The translations under genes were made by a program, and so were the position numbers. The notes under the pieces are model-generated. The model searched no databases. It was given only the letters and a program-made list of their open reading frames with translations, and was not told the origin of the DNA. A stretch of 12,950 nt of DNA from an uncultured Clostridia bacterium (lineage in GTDB: Bacteria; Bacillota; Clostridia; Oscillospirales; Oscillospiraceae). Shown piece by piece: positions 6,721-12,950 of the stretch. The stretch lies in NCBI GenBank assembly GCA_946011705.1, contig CAMGCA010000023.1, positions 1-12,950 on the forward strand, in the 5' to 3' direction. Every line of letters begins with the position of its first letter. The stretch's first letter is position 1.

Positions 6721-6746
6721 TATGACAATAAGGAGAGATAGAAAAC

Positions 6747-7499
6747 ATGGAAATTCGGTATGAAAAGCATTGGAGCGGTTACCTGAACCGGGAGATGGAG
6801 TTCAAGATCTACGGCAGCTGCGGCAAGCCTGTTCTGTTCATTCCCTGTCAGGCGGGCCGGTTCTGGGATTTTGAGTCCTTCCACATGGTGGACTACTGGT
6901 CTCCCTGGATTGAGTCCGGCAAGTGCATGGTCTTCGCCATTGACACCATCGACAACGAGGCCTGGGCCGCCATCGGCGCGGACAACCGCTGGCGCATCGA
7001 GAACCACGAGAAGTGGTACAACTATGTGGTCAATGAAATGGTGCCCACTATCAAGCACATCGCCGGTCTTGCCAACGGCTACGATCAGGGCATTCTGACC
7101 TTCGGCGCCTCCATGGGCGCCATGCACGCGGCGAACCTGTACTACCGCCGTCCCGACCTGTTCGACAGCTGCTTCGCCATCTCCGGCCTGTACGACAACA
7201 AGGAGTTCTTCGGCGATTACTGCGACGATCTGGTGTACAACAACTGCCCCTGTCTGTATTTGCAGAACCTGCCCGACGGCCACTTCTACAAGGATATGTA
7301 CAACAGCCAGAAGAGCCTCATCGTCTGCGGTCAGGGCGCGTGGGAGGAGCCGCTGCTGGAATCCACCCGGTGGCTCGACACCGTGTGCTGCCAGAAGGGC
7401 ATCCACACCCGGTTTGAGTACTGGGGACTGGACGTGAACCACGACTGGCCCTGGTGGTATAAGATGGTGCAGGTTTACCTGCCCTGGTTCCTTGGATAA
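6747..7499 (+). CDS. Alpha/beta hydrolase, COG4947-like esterase domain protein
   Basis: Product of 250 aa without a signal peptide, so probably cytosolic. It has a nucleophile elbow GASMG with Ser122, SGLYD at about 146-150 after the next strand, and a C-terminal catalytic histidine His232 in DVNHDWPWW. The overall pattern resembles uncharacterised esterase-domain proteins (COG4947) that often accompany ATP-grasp ligases in Firmicutes; that association is from memory, not a search. The residues around it are rich in Trp and Tyr, including RFWDFESFHM near 38-47. It starts 26 bases after the interrupted hydrolase with an AAGGAG site and precedes the ligase by 34 bases. A role in releasing or processing an ester or peptide made by the ligase is inferred. 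No substrate is known to me. Confidence 0.8.
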   Translation: MEIRYEKHWSGYLNREMEFKIYGSCGKPVLFIPCQAGRFWDFESFHMVDYWSPWIESGKCMVFAIDTIDNEAWAAIGADNRWRIENHEKWYNYVVNEMVPTIKHIAGLANGYDQGILTFGASMGAMHAANLYYRRPDLFDSCFAISGLYDNKEFFGDYCDDLVYNNCPCLYLQNLPDGHFYKDMYNSQKSLIVCGQGAWEEPLLESTRWLDTVCCQKGIHTRFEYWGLDVNHDWPWWYKMVQVYLPWFLG

Positions 7500-7533
7500 A
7501 AGATAAAATAGATAGAAGATAGGAGAGAAACGT

Positions 7534-8727
7534 ATGAAAAACTTCGTCTTTATTTCCCCCAATTTCCCCATGACCTACTGGAAGTTCTGCCGGGAGCTGA
7601 AAAACAACGGTATGCGGGTGCTGGGCATCGGCGACTGCCCCTACAATGAACTGCTGCAGGAGCTGCGGGATTCCCTGCACGAATACTACAAGGTAAGCTC
7701 CCTGGAAAACAGCGACGAGGTCTTCAAAGCCGTGGCCTTCTTCACCTTCAAGTACGGCAAGATCGACTGGCTGGAGAGCAACAACGAGTACTGGCTCATG
7801 CAGGACGCCTGGCTGCGCACCGAGTTCAACATCACCACCGGCCCGAAGCTTGCGGACATGGACAAGATCAAGTACAAGTCCGCCATGAAGGAATACTACG
7901 CTAAGGCCGGTCTGCCCACTGCCCGTTGGCACATTGTGGAGGGTCTGGAGGACGCGCTGGAGTTTGCCCATACCGTGGGCTATCCCGTGGTTGTCAAGCC
8001 AGACAACGGCGTGGGCGCCGCCAACACCTACAAGCTGCGCTCCGATGAGGATGTCCAGTGGTTTATTGATACCAAGGACGACAACATCTACATCATGGAG
8101 GAGTTCGTCAACGGCTACGTCCAGACCTTTGACGGCATCGTGGATTCCAAGGGCGAGATGCTCTTCGAGTCCGGCAACATCACTCCCCTGTCCCTCATGG
8201 ACATTGTGAACACCGCCGGAGACTCCGTGTACTATCTGGTGAAGGAGCTGCCGGAGAAGATCCGTCAGGCGGGCCTTGCCACCGTCAAGGCCTTTGGCGT
8301 CAAGAGCCGGTTCATCCACCTGGAGTTCTTCGTCCTCAACGACGATCAGGAGGGACTGGGCAAGAAGGGCGACGTGCTGGGTCTGGAGGTCAATATGCGC
8401 CCCGCCGGCGGCTACACCCCCGAGATGTACAACTACTCTCAGGAGACCGATGTATACAAAATTTGGGCGGATATGGTGGCCTTTGACTGTAACACCAAGT
8501 CCATCGGCAACTCCCACTACTGCGCCTTCTACGGCCGCCGGGACGGCAAGCGCTATAAGCTGGACGACTACGAGGTCATGATGAAGTATGGCCCCAAAAT
8601 GGTCATGTGGGGCCGCATCCCCGATGCCCTGTCCGGCGCCATGGCGAACCAGATGTATGTGGCCAATTTCGACACCGAGGAAGAAATGATGGCCTACTAC
8701 GAGGATCTGTCCGCACAGTACGAATAA
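7534..8727 (+). CDS. ATP-grasp carboxylate-amine ligase-like protein
   Basis: Product of 397 aa, presumably cytosolic. Domains follow the ATP-grasp order: a Rossmann-like preATP region (1-105) starting MKNFVFISPNFP, then the ATP-binding lid with PVVVKPDNGVGAANT (Lys155), the adenine-contact YIMEEFVNG (186-194), and metal-binding residues Glu264 in HLEFF and Glu285/Asn287 in LEVNMRPAGG. Such enzymes activate a carboxylate as acyl phosphate and join it to an amine or thiol, as in D-Ala-D-Ala ligase, carnosine-type ligases and peptide natural-product pathways. Substrates cannot be told from sequence alone. It is the last gene of the cassette with two hydrolases and is followed by a strong terminator. 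GGAGAG lies upstream of the ATG at good spacing. Confidence 0.85.
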   Translation: MKNFVFISPNFPMTYWKFCRELKNNGMRVLGIGDCPYNELLQELRDSLHEYYKVSSLENSDEVFKAVAFFTFKYGKIDWLESNNEYWLMQDAWLRTEFNITTGPKLADMDKIKYKSAMKEYYAKAGLPTARWHIVEGLEDALEFAHTVGYPVVVKPDNGVGAANTYKLRSDEDVQWFIDTKDDNIYIMEEFVNGYVQTFDGIVDSKGEMLFESGNITPLSLMDIVNTAGDSVYYLVKELPEKIRQAGLATVKAFGVKSRFIHLEFFVLNDDQEGLGKKGDVLGLEVNMRPAGGYTPEMYNYSQETDVYKIWADMVAFDCNTKSIGNSHYCAFYGRRDGKRYKLDDYEVMMKYGPKMVMWGRIPDALSGAMANQMYVANFDTEEEMMAYYEDLSAQYE

Positions 8728-8733
8728 AAATAC

Positions 8734-8774
8734 TACCGGCTGAAGGAATTTTGCTTCCTTCAGCCGGTATTTTT
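8734..8774. terminator. Bidirectional intrinsic terminator
   Basis: A perfect 15-bp stem (8734-8748 with 8755-8769) about the loop TTTTGC is followed by TTTTT (8770-8774). In the other orientation the stem is followed by TATTTTTA. It serves both the ATP-grasp gene and the convergent HTH gene, whose stop codon touches its edge. Confidence 0.9.
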
Positions 8775-9214
8775 CACTTTTTCCAATGCTTTAGTGTTGG
8801 TAAGTAGCCTTGCAGATACTGCCGGATCTGCTCCGGGGACTGGATTTCGTTTGCCATATGCTCCGCGCAGAAGGAAATCAGGGTGTCCAGATCGGTGTGG
8901 GCAAATTGTCCGTCGGCATAGCACCATTTACAGTAGTCCTCATTGAAGCTGCCGCCCGGTTCCTTGCTCAGGATGGAATCCTCCAGGGGCATTCCGCAGC
9001 ACTGGCACACCAGCCGCCGGGGCGAACCCAGCAGGGTGTTGATGGATACGTCAAACAGCTTTGACAGCAGCTTCAGCGTATCCGTGTTCGGCACGGTTTC
9101 CCCGTTTTCCCACCGGGACACCGCCTGACGGGTAACGAATACCTGTTCGGCAAGGGCATCCTGAGAAAGACCACGGGCGGTTCGCAGCTGAACAATTACA
9201 TCTTTCGTTTCCAA
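8774..9214 (-). CDS. HTH-XRE regulator fused to a zinc-ribbon domain
   Basis: Product of 146 aa. Residues 5-62 form a Cro/C1-type helix-turn-helix (LSQDALAEQVFVTRQAVSRWENG). Residues 68-110 hold a zinc ribbon with Cys70/Cys73 and Cys95/Cys98 plus an extra Cys72, close to the putative zinc-ribbon family (PF12674) that is often found in short Firmicute proteins; the tail carries a helical FCAEHM to YLQGYLPTLKHW segment. I place the start at TTG (9212-9214), eight bases after GGAGG. The in-frame ATG at 9268 lies upstream of the predicted promoter, and a nearer ATG (9216-9218) is out of frame. It is probably a DNA-binding protein sensing zinc, redox state or a ligand; target genes are unknown. 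The gene is convergent with the ATP-grasp cassette and could regulate it, but no evidence ties them. Confidence 0.85.
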   Translation of the reverse strand: METKDVIVQLRTARGLSQDALAEQVFVTRQAVSRWENGETVPNTDTLKLLSKLFDVSINTLLGSPRRLVCQCCGMPLEDSILSKEPGGSFNEDYCKWCYADGQFAHTDLDTLISFCAEHMANEIQSPEQIRQYLQGYLPTLKHWKK

Positions 9215-9235
9215 GCATATCGCCTCCTCGTGGTC

Positions 9236-9264
9236 AGAATACCATGAAAAAAGGAGAAAAGCAA
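9236..9264 (-). promoter_or_regulatory. Candidate promoter of the HTH/zinc-ribbon gene
   Basis: Minus-strand TTGCTT (9259-9264) and TATTCT (9236-9241) are 17 bp apart. Start near 9229 would leave only about 15 nt before the TTG start, with the GAGGAGG site at the very 5' end of the message. Confidence 0.5.
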
Positions 9265-9288
9265 GCAACTGCCTGTTGCGTATGCGGA

Positions 9289-9546
9289 CTATCCCCGTAT
9301 CAGGTACTCCGCCTCTTCATAGTCCTTGCTGCGGACGTAAATCTTGTACGCATATAAGTAGTCGCGGTTCAGACCGAAGGTGCCGGCATTATGACCATAT
9401 CGGTTCCACGCATTGGAAGAGCCGTGGAAATCCACAACCTTTACAATGGATTCAATTCCGTGATCGGATAGGATAGACCGGATTTCTGCCTGGCGGGCTT
9501 GATCCCAGGTGATGGTTAATTCTCTTCGATTGAATATAGTGATCAT
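9289..9546 (-). CDS. Small conserved-looking protein of 85 aa, unknown function
   Basis: No family is recognised with certainty. The predicted protein is soluble, without signal or membrane segment, and rich in Tyr and Arg. Its layout, an N-terminal segment with AEIRSILSDHGI, then KVVDF, and a C-terminal YKIYVRSKDYEEAEYLIRG, resembles the small two-strand/helix proteins of the DUF2007 kind, but this is a weak impression. The start ATG (9544-9546) overlaps the alkyltransferase stop in ATGA, with an AGGAGG site inside that gene, so it is translated as the third gene of that operon. Coding is supported by this junction and the ribosome binding site. Confidence 0.75.
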   Translation of the reverse strand: MITIFNRRELTITWDQARQAEIRSILSDHGIESIVKVVDFHGSSNAWNRYGHNAGTFGLNRDYLYAYKIYVRSKDYEEAEYLIRG

Positions 9547-10022
9547 TTCCGGTTCCTCCTGTCTTGCAGCAAGCCCTCGTGGCGCAGAAGCCATTCTTTT
9601 TTGTCAAGTCCTCCGGCGTAGCCGGTGAGCTTTCCGTTTGCGCCCACCACCCGGTGGCAGGGTATGAGAATGCTGATGGGGGTCGCGCCCCCCGCCGGCC
9701 CAACGGCCGGGGCCGCGATTTTCTCCTTGCCGGTGCGAGCCGCCATTTCCCGGGCAATGGCACCATAAGTAGTCGTCCGTCCATAGGGGATGGTCAGAAG
9801 TATTTCCCACACCTGCTGCTGAAAGGCTGTTCCATGGAGATTCAGGGGGAACGACAATTCTGTCGGATTCCCGGAGAAATAGCTGTCCAGCCACACCTTC
9901 GCCTGAGTCAAAATGGGGAAATCCTCGGTTTTCTCGGGGTGCATCCAGATACCCGTCAGCCCGTCCTCATCGGCGGTGAGGTAAAGCGTCCCCACCGGGG
10001 AAGGGTATTGGCAGTAGTCCAT
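9543..10022 (-). CDS. ogt: Methylated-DNA--[protein]-cysteine S-methyltransferase, atypical active site
   Basis: Product of 159 aa. It shows the O6-alkylguanine-DNA alkyltransferase fold: an N-terminal domain (1-65), FQQQVWEILLTIPYGRTTTYGAIA (about 67-90) with the DNA-contact Tyr86, and the acceptor-cysteine motif ILIPCHRVVG with Cys122 and His123, then GYAGGLDKKEWLL with Glu143. The family repairs O6-methylguanine by taking the methyl group onto the cysteine. Oddly, the usual AR-AVG arginine finger (human Arg128) reads AAPAVG with Pro105, and the Asn hinge (human Asn137) is Thr114. The ATG at 10020-10022 shares a base with the preceding gene's stop (TAATG), which decides this start over an ATG 10 codons upstream at 10052. 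Repair activity is likely but may be altered. Confidence 0.88.
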   Translation of the reverse strand: MDYCQYPSPVGTLYLTADEDGLTGIWMHPEKTEDFPILTQAKVWLDSYFSGNPTELSFPLNLHGTAFQQQVWEILLTIPYGRTTTYGAIAREMAARTGKEKIAAPAVGPAGGATPISILIPCHRVVGANGKLTGYAGGLDKKEWLLRHEGLLQDRRNRK

Positions 10023-10690
10023 TACAGTTCGTCTTCTTGGGTATCCACCCAATCATTGCTGCTGGGGGCATCCTGAACGGGCTGCTTTCTGGGGGGCATT
10101 CCGCCGTCCTTCTCCCGGCTGAAGAACAGGAAGAAAGGCTCGGTGATGCCGAACAGAATGCTCAGCACCAAAAACAGCACACAGTTTTCAGGATCAAGGG
10201 ATTTGTAGATATCATACAGCGCCATGTAGCGGAACACCGCGTAGGCGATGGAGATACCGATCAGCGGCAGGCACAACACCAGCAGGTTCGTGGCCTGGTG
10301 CAGAATCTGGAATATCTGATCATCGTTCATGCTGCCCCAGAACATACTGCCAAAGGCGTGGAAGAACAGATTGGCCAGCAGACCAATCAGAGAAACCCAC
10401 ATGATGGTAATGAGAATACGGAAAAACAGCAGAAGCTTCCGCTTGGCCTTGTGTTCCCCCTTCACCACATACCGGTACTGGTCGGACAGGGAACCCAGCA
10501 GCCAGCAGTTCGCCACGGGGATCCACGCCAGCCAGGGGTTTTTCAGTCCCCGCCGCCGAGCGATGGTATACAGGGCCAGAGCGGTCAGCACATAGCCCGC
10601 GATGGACAGCAGCATGGGCGTTCCGAACAGGGAGCGCAGAACCAGCCACAGTCCGCTTTCCAGATAATCCACAGAATGGGAAATCATCAT
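10022..10690 (-). CDS. Polytopic membrane protein of unknown function
   Basis: Product of 222 aa with about four to five hydrophobic helices (approximately 17-45, 60-70, 88-115, 131-155 and 170-192). It has a loop RRRGLKNPWLAWIPVANCWLLGSLSDQYRYV split across residues 45-75, a pattern seen in a group of small Firmicute membrane proteins of unknown role. The C-terminal 30 residues are polar and acidic. It is the first gene of a three-gene operon, joined to the alkyltransferase by TAATG. Two adjacent ATG codons start it; the first (10688-10690) is preceded by GGAAGG at suitable spacing. No enzyme motif is visible, so function is not assigned. Confidence 0.8.
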   Translation of the reverse strand: MMISHSVDYLESGLWLVLRSLFGTPMLLSIAGYVLTALALYTIARRRGLKNPWLAWIPVANCWLLGSLSDQYRYVVKGEHKAKRKLLLFFRILITIMWVSLIGLLANLFFHAFGSMFWGSMNDDQIFQILHQATNLLVLCLPLIGISIAYAVFRYMALYDIYKSLDPENCVLFLVLSILFGITEPFFLFFSREKDGGMPPRKQPVQDAPSSNDWVDTQEDEL

Positions 10691-10714
10691 AATAACACCT
10701 TCCTTTTTCTATAG

Positions 10715-10743
10715 AGTGTATCACATTACAGAAAGAAACACAA
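10715..10743 (-). promoter_or_regulatory. Candidate promoter of the membrane protein/ogt operon
   Basis: Minus-strand TTGTGT (10738-10743) and TACACT (10715-10720) are separated by 17 bp, ending 25 bases before the first start codon. Confidence 0.5.
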
Positions 10744-10754
10744 TGGGAAATGCA

Positions 10755-10792
10755 GGCAGACCCCAGAGGGCGAGTCCCTCTGGGGTGTTGCC
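10755..10792. repeat. Perfect 11-bp hairpin within an extended palindrome
   Basis: ACCCCAGAGGG (10760-10770) pairs with CCCTCTGGGGT (10776-10786) about CGAGT; GGCA and TGCC extend the stem beyond a small internal loop. No T-run follows on either strand, so it is not a standard intrinsic terminator. It lies between htpG and the operon promoter and could slow or end htpG transcription or belong to a dispersed palindrome family. Confidence 0.65.
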
Positions 10793-10921
10793 GTTTGAAC
10801 ACGCAGTGAACAGCAAAAGGATAATTTATCTGACCAGAGAGCGATACCGAGCACGCCCAATGGTGTAACGATGATAGCCAGCGTTCGTAACGCATTGGCC
10901 GGCCGCCCTGCGGCCCGCCGC
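10793..10921. other. Non-coding tail downstream of htpG with small palindromes
   Basis: I see no gene here. CCAATG and CATTGG (10858-10863 and 10893-10898) bracket GCGTT-CGT-AACGC (10881-10893). Immediately after the htpG stop lies GGCCGC-CCT-GCGGCC (10901-10915). None has a clear T-tract. The segment may be the htpG 3' untranslated region or a decayed repeat. Confidence 0.4.
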
Positions 10922-12847
10922 TTATTTCATCAGCTTGCACACCAGTTCAGTGTAGGCGTAGGGATCATCCAGGGGCAGCTCCGCCATGAGCTGAGCCTGA
11001 TAGCACAGCAGCTGAGCGTAGTCCTTGGCCTTGACGGGATCCTCGGTCATGGCGGTCTGCAGCGCCTTCACGGCCTCGTGATCAGGGTTCAGCTCCAGAA
11101 TCCGGCCCACGGGGAAGGCAAATTCCGGGTTGGCCTTCTTCATGTACTTCTCCATTTCAAAGCTCATGCCGGCATCGGGGGTCATGCACACGGGGTGGCT
11201 GCCCAGATCGGTGGAAAGCTTCACCTCCTTGACCTGCTCGCCCAGAGACTCCTTGACGAAGGTCAGAAGGCCCTTCATCTCCTCGGCCTTTTCCTCGGCT
11301 TCCTTCTTTTCCTCCTCGGTCTTGAGGCCCAAGTCCTCGGTGGACACGTTGCAGAACTGCTTTTCCATGTAGGTCATCAGGGTCTGGGGGATGAACTCGT
11401 CCACATCCTCGGCAAACAGCAGCACGTCGTAGCCCTTCTTATTGAGCGTCTCGACCTGCGGCAGCTTGGCCAGCCGCTCCCGGTTCTCGCCGGGGGCGAA
11501 GTAGATTTTCTCCTGACCCTCGACCATGGCATCCACATACTCTTTCAGGGAAATCAGCTTGCCCTGCTTGTTGCTGTAGAACAGCAGCAGATCCTGACAG
11601 GCGTCCTTATGCGCGCCGTAGTCGGAGACGGTGCCGTATTTCAGCTGGCGGCCGAAGGCGGCGTAGAACTGCTCGTACTTTTCCCGGTCGTTTTCCAGCA
11701 TGGATTTCAACTCGGACTTAATTTTCTTCTCGATGTTCCTTGCGATGATGGTCAGCTGGCGGTTGTGCTGGAGCATTTCCCGGCTGATGTTCAGGGACAG
11801 ATCCTGACTGTCCACAACGCCGCGAACGAAGCGGAAGTGCTCAGGCAGCAGATCTTCGCAGTTCTCCATAATCATGACGCCGGAGGAGTAAAGCTGCAAG
11901 CCCCGCTTAAAGTCCTTGGTGTAGAAATCGTAAGGTGCCTTGGAGGGGATATACAGCAGAGCCTTGAAGCTGACGCTGCCCTCGGCGCTGGAATGAATCA
12001 CCCGCAGAGGCTTATTGTAGTCAAAGAACTTCTCCCGGTAGAAGGCCTCGTATTCCTCGTCGGTGACGTCCTTCTTGGCCCGCTGCCAGATGGGCACCAT
12101 GGAGTTGAGGGTCTCCATTTCGGTGTACTCCTCGTACTTGGGAGCCTTGTATTCCTTCTCCTCGCCCTCGACCTCCACAGCTTCCTCCTCCGGCTCCTCC
12201 ACGGGGCGGGACTTGGTGACCAGCATCTTGATGGGGTAGCGGATATAGTCGGAATACTTGCGGATCAGGGAACGGATCTCGTATTCTTCCAGATACTCGG
12301 AGTACTTGTCGTCATCGGTGTCGGCCTTCAGGGTCATGATGACGTCGGTGCCGGGGGCGTCCTTGGCACACTCCTCGATGGTGTAGCCGTCGGTACCATC
12401 GGATACCCACTTCCAAGCCTTGTCCTCGCCGTACTTTTTGGAGATCACGGTGACGGAGGAAGCGACCATAAAGGCGGAGTAGAAGCCCACGCCGAACTGG
12501 CCGATGATGTCGATGTCCTCATTCTTCTCCATGGCCTGCTTGAAGCCCAGAGAGCCGGACTTGGCGATGGTGCCCAAATTCTCTTCCATTTCTTCCTTGG
12601 ACATACCGATGCCGTTGTCGGAAACCGTCAGAATACGATTCTCCGGGTCGCGGGTGATGGTGATGGCGAACTCGTCCCGGTTGATGCCGACCTTGTCATC
12701 GGTCAGGGCGGTGTAGGCCAGCTTGTCGATGGCGTCGGAGGCGTTGGAGATGATCTCCCGCAGGAAGATCTCCCGGTGGGTATAGATGGAGTTAATCATC
12801 AGATCCAGCAGACGCTGGGACTCGGCTTTGAATTGCTGCTTTTCCAT
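10922..12847 (-). CDS. htpG: Hsp90 family molecular chaperone HtpG
   Basis: Product of 641 aa, normal for HtpG. The N-terminal GHKL ATPase domain is intact: REIISNASDAIDKL with the catalytic Glu, DNGIGMSKEE, and the glycine-rich lid IGQFGVGFYSAFMV. The middle domain contains YIPSKAPYDFY and the conserved LNISREMLQHNRQL. An acidic insertion (about residues 221-240, with EEPEEEAVEVEGEEKEYKAP) lies between them, a common feature of Firmicute HtpG. The cytosolic dimer folds client proteins using ATP. The ATG at 12845-12847 begins the usual MEKQQFKAE N-terminus; AAAGGA lies 13 bases upstream, slightly far. Transcription begins within a perfect CIRCE element, so HrcA repression and heat induction are expected. 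Confidence 0.97.
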   Translation of the reverse strand: MEKQQFKAESQRLLDLMINSIYTHREIFLREIISNASDAIDKLAYTALTDDKVGINRDEFAITITRDPENRILTVSDNGIGMSKEEMEENLGTIAKSGSLGFKQAMEKNEDIDIIGQFGVGFYSAFMVASSVTVISKKYGEDKAWKWVSDGTDGYTIEECAKDAPGTDVIMTLKADTDDDKYSEYLEEYEIRSLIRKYSDYIRYPIKMLVTKSRPVEEPEEEAVEVEGEEKEYKAPKYEEYTEMETLNSMVPIWQRAKKDVTDEEYEAFYREKFFDYNKPLRVIHSSAEGSVSFKALLYIPSKAPYDFYTKDFKRGLQLYSSGVMIMENCEDLLPEHFRFVRGVVDSQDLSLNISREMLQHNRQLTIIARNIEKKIKSELKSMLENDREKYEQFYAAFGRQLKYGTVSDYGAHKDACQDLLLFYSNKQGKLISLKEYVDAMVEGQEKIYFAPGENRERLAKLPQVETLNKKGYDVLLFAEDVDEFIPQTLMTYMEKQFCNVSTEDLGLKTEEEKKEAEEKAEEMKGLLTFVKESLGEQVKEVKLSTDLGSHPVCMTPDAGMSFEMEKYMKKANPEFAFPVGRILELNPDHEAVKALQTAMTEDPVKAKDYAQLLCYQAQLMAELPLDDPYAYTELVCKLMK

Positions 12848-12873
12848 AATTTCTTGCACATCCTTTAGAATAG

Positions 12874-12900
12874 TTAGCACTCTAGGTGACTGAGTGCTAA
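12874..12900. promoter_or_regulatory. CIRCE element (HrcA operator)
   Basis: TTAGCACTC, nine bases, then GAGTGCTAA: a perfect match to the CIRCE consensus. It overlaps the predicted htpG transcription start (about 12895), so bound HrcA would block the promoter. Confidence 0.95.
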
Positions 12901-12901
12901 C

Positions 12902-12929
12902 ATTATAGCGCACCTGCGGAAAAAAGCAA
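12902..12929 (-). promoter_or_regulatory. htpG promoter
   Basis: Minus-strand TTGCTT (12924-12929) and a perfect TATAAT (12902-12907) separated by 16 bp, directly upstream of the CIRCE element. Confidence 0.8.
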
Positions 12930-12950
12930 CCCCTATCGAAAAAAGTTCTT

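Noticed and set aside
7318..8517. 399-codon minus-strand frame opposite the ATP-grasp gene
   Set aside because: Antisense shadow with repetitive Val/Leu/Gly/His composition and no ribosome binding site.
10871..12868. A 665-codon open frame on the plus strand opposite htpG
   Set aside because: It mirrors htpG exactly, its translation is rich in Gly/Leu/Val/His as expected for an antisense frame of GC-rich coding DNA, and it matches no family. htpG is unambiguous.
1..12950. CRISPR array, tRNA, rRNA or transposase
   Set aside because: No regularly spaced repeats, cloverleaf sequences, rRNA motifs or transposase-like frames were seen.

Overview
The window reads like the chromosome of a fairly GC-rich gut Clostridium-type Firmicute, most likely Oscillospiraceae/Ruminococcaceae. 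The evidence is strong AGGAGG-type ribosome binding sites, sigma-A promoters (TTGACA/TATAAT and close variants), a perfect HrcA/CIRCE operator, AGCS and NCS2 transporters, and tight ATGA/TAATG gene junctions. This assignment is inferred from style and gene content; the window contains no rRNA or tRNA marker. No prophage, insertion sequence or CRISPR array is visible.

Left part (1-4139). A truncated COG0523/CobW-type GTPase enters from the left edge on the minus strand. Next comes a minus-strand pair, a LysR-type regulator whose stop overlaps the start of a lipoprotein VanX-like D-Ala-D-Ala dipeptidase. Divergent from it is a plus-strand pair, an AGCS sodium:alanine/glycine symporter overlapping a CutC-family protein. 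The 111-bp divergent region holds two opposed promoters that share their -10 bases and a palindrome suited to a LysR operator. The module may release alanine from D-Ala-D-Ala outside the cell and import it under one regulator.

Middle part (4140-8774). A long imperfect palindrome with T-tracts sits between cutC and a convergent NCS2 uracil permease (uraA), and probably terminates both. A 344-bp intergenic stretch follows, with the uraA promoter, an unexplained structured segment and a strong plus-strand promoter. That promoter drives a three-gene cassette: an esterase-fold hydrolase interrupted by an in-frame TAA before its catalytic histidine, a second alpha/beta hydrolase, and an ATP-grasp ligase. 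A perfect 15-bp hairpin closes the cassette. The ligase-plus-hydrolases set is the best candidate here for an undescribed small-molecule pathway.

Right part (8774-12950), all on the minus strand. In genomic order there is an HTH-XRE/zinc-ribbon regulator with a TTG start; a translationally coupled operon of a membrane protein, an atypical O6-alkylguanine-DNA alkyltransferase (arginine finger replaced by proline) and an 85-aa protein; a non-coding stretch with several palindromes; and htpG (Hsp90) under a sigma-A promoter overlapped by a perfect CIRCE element.
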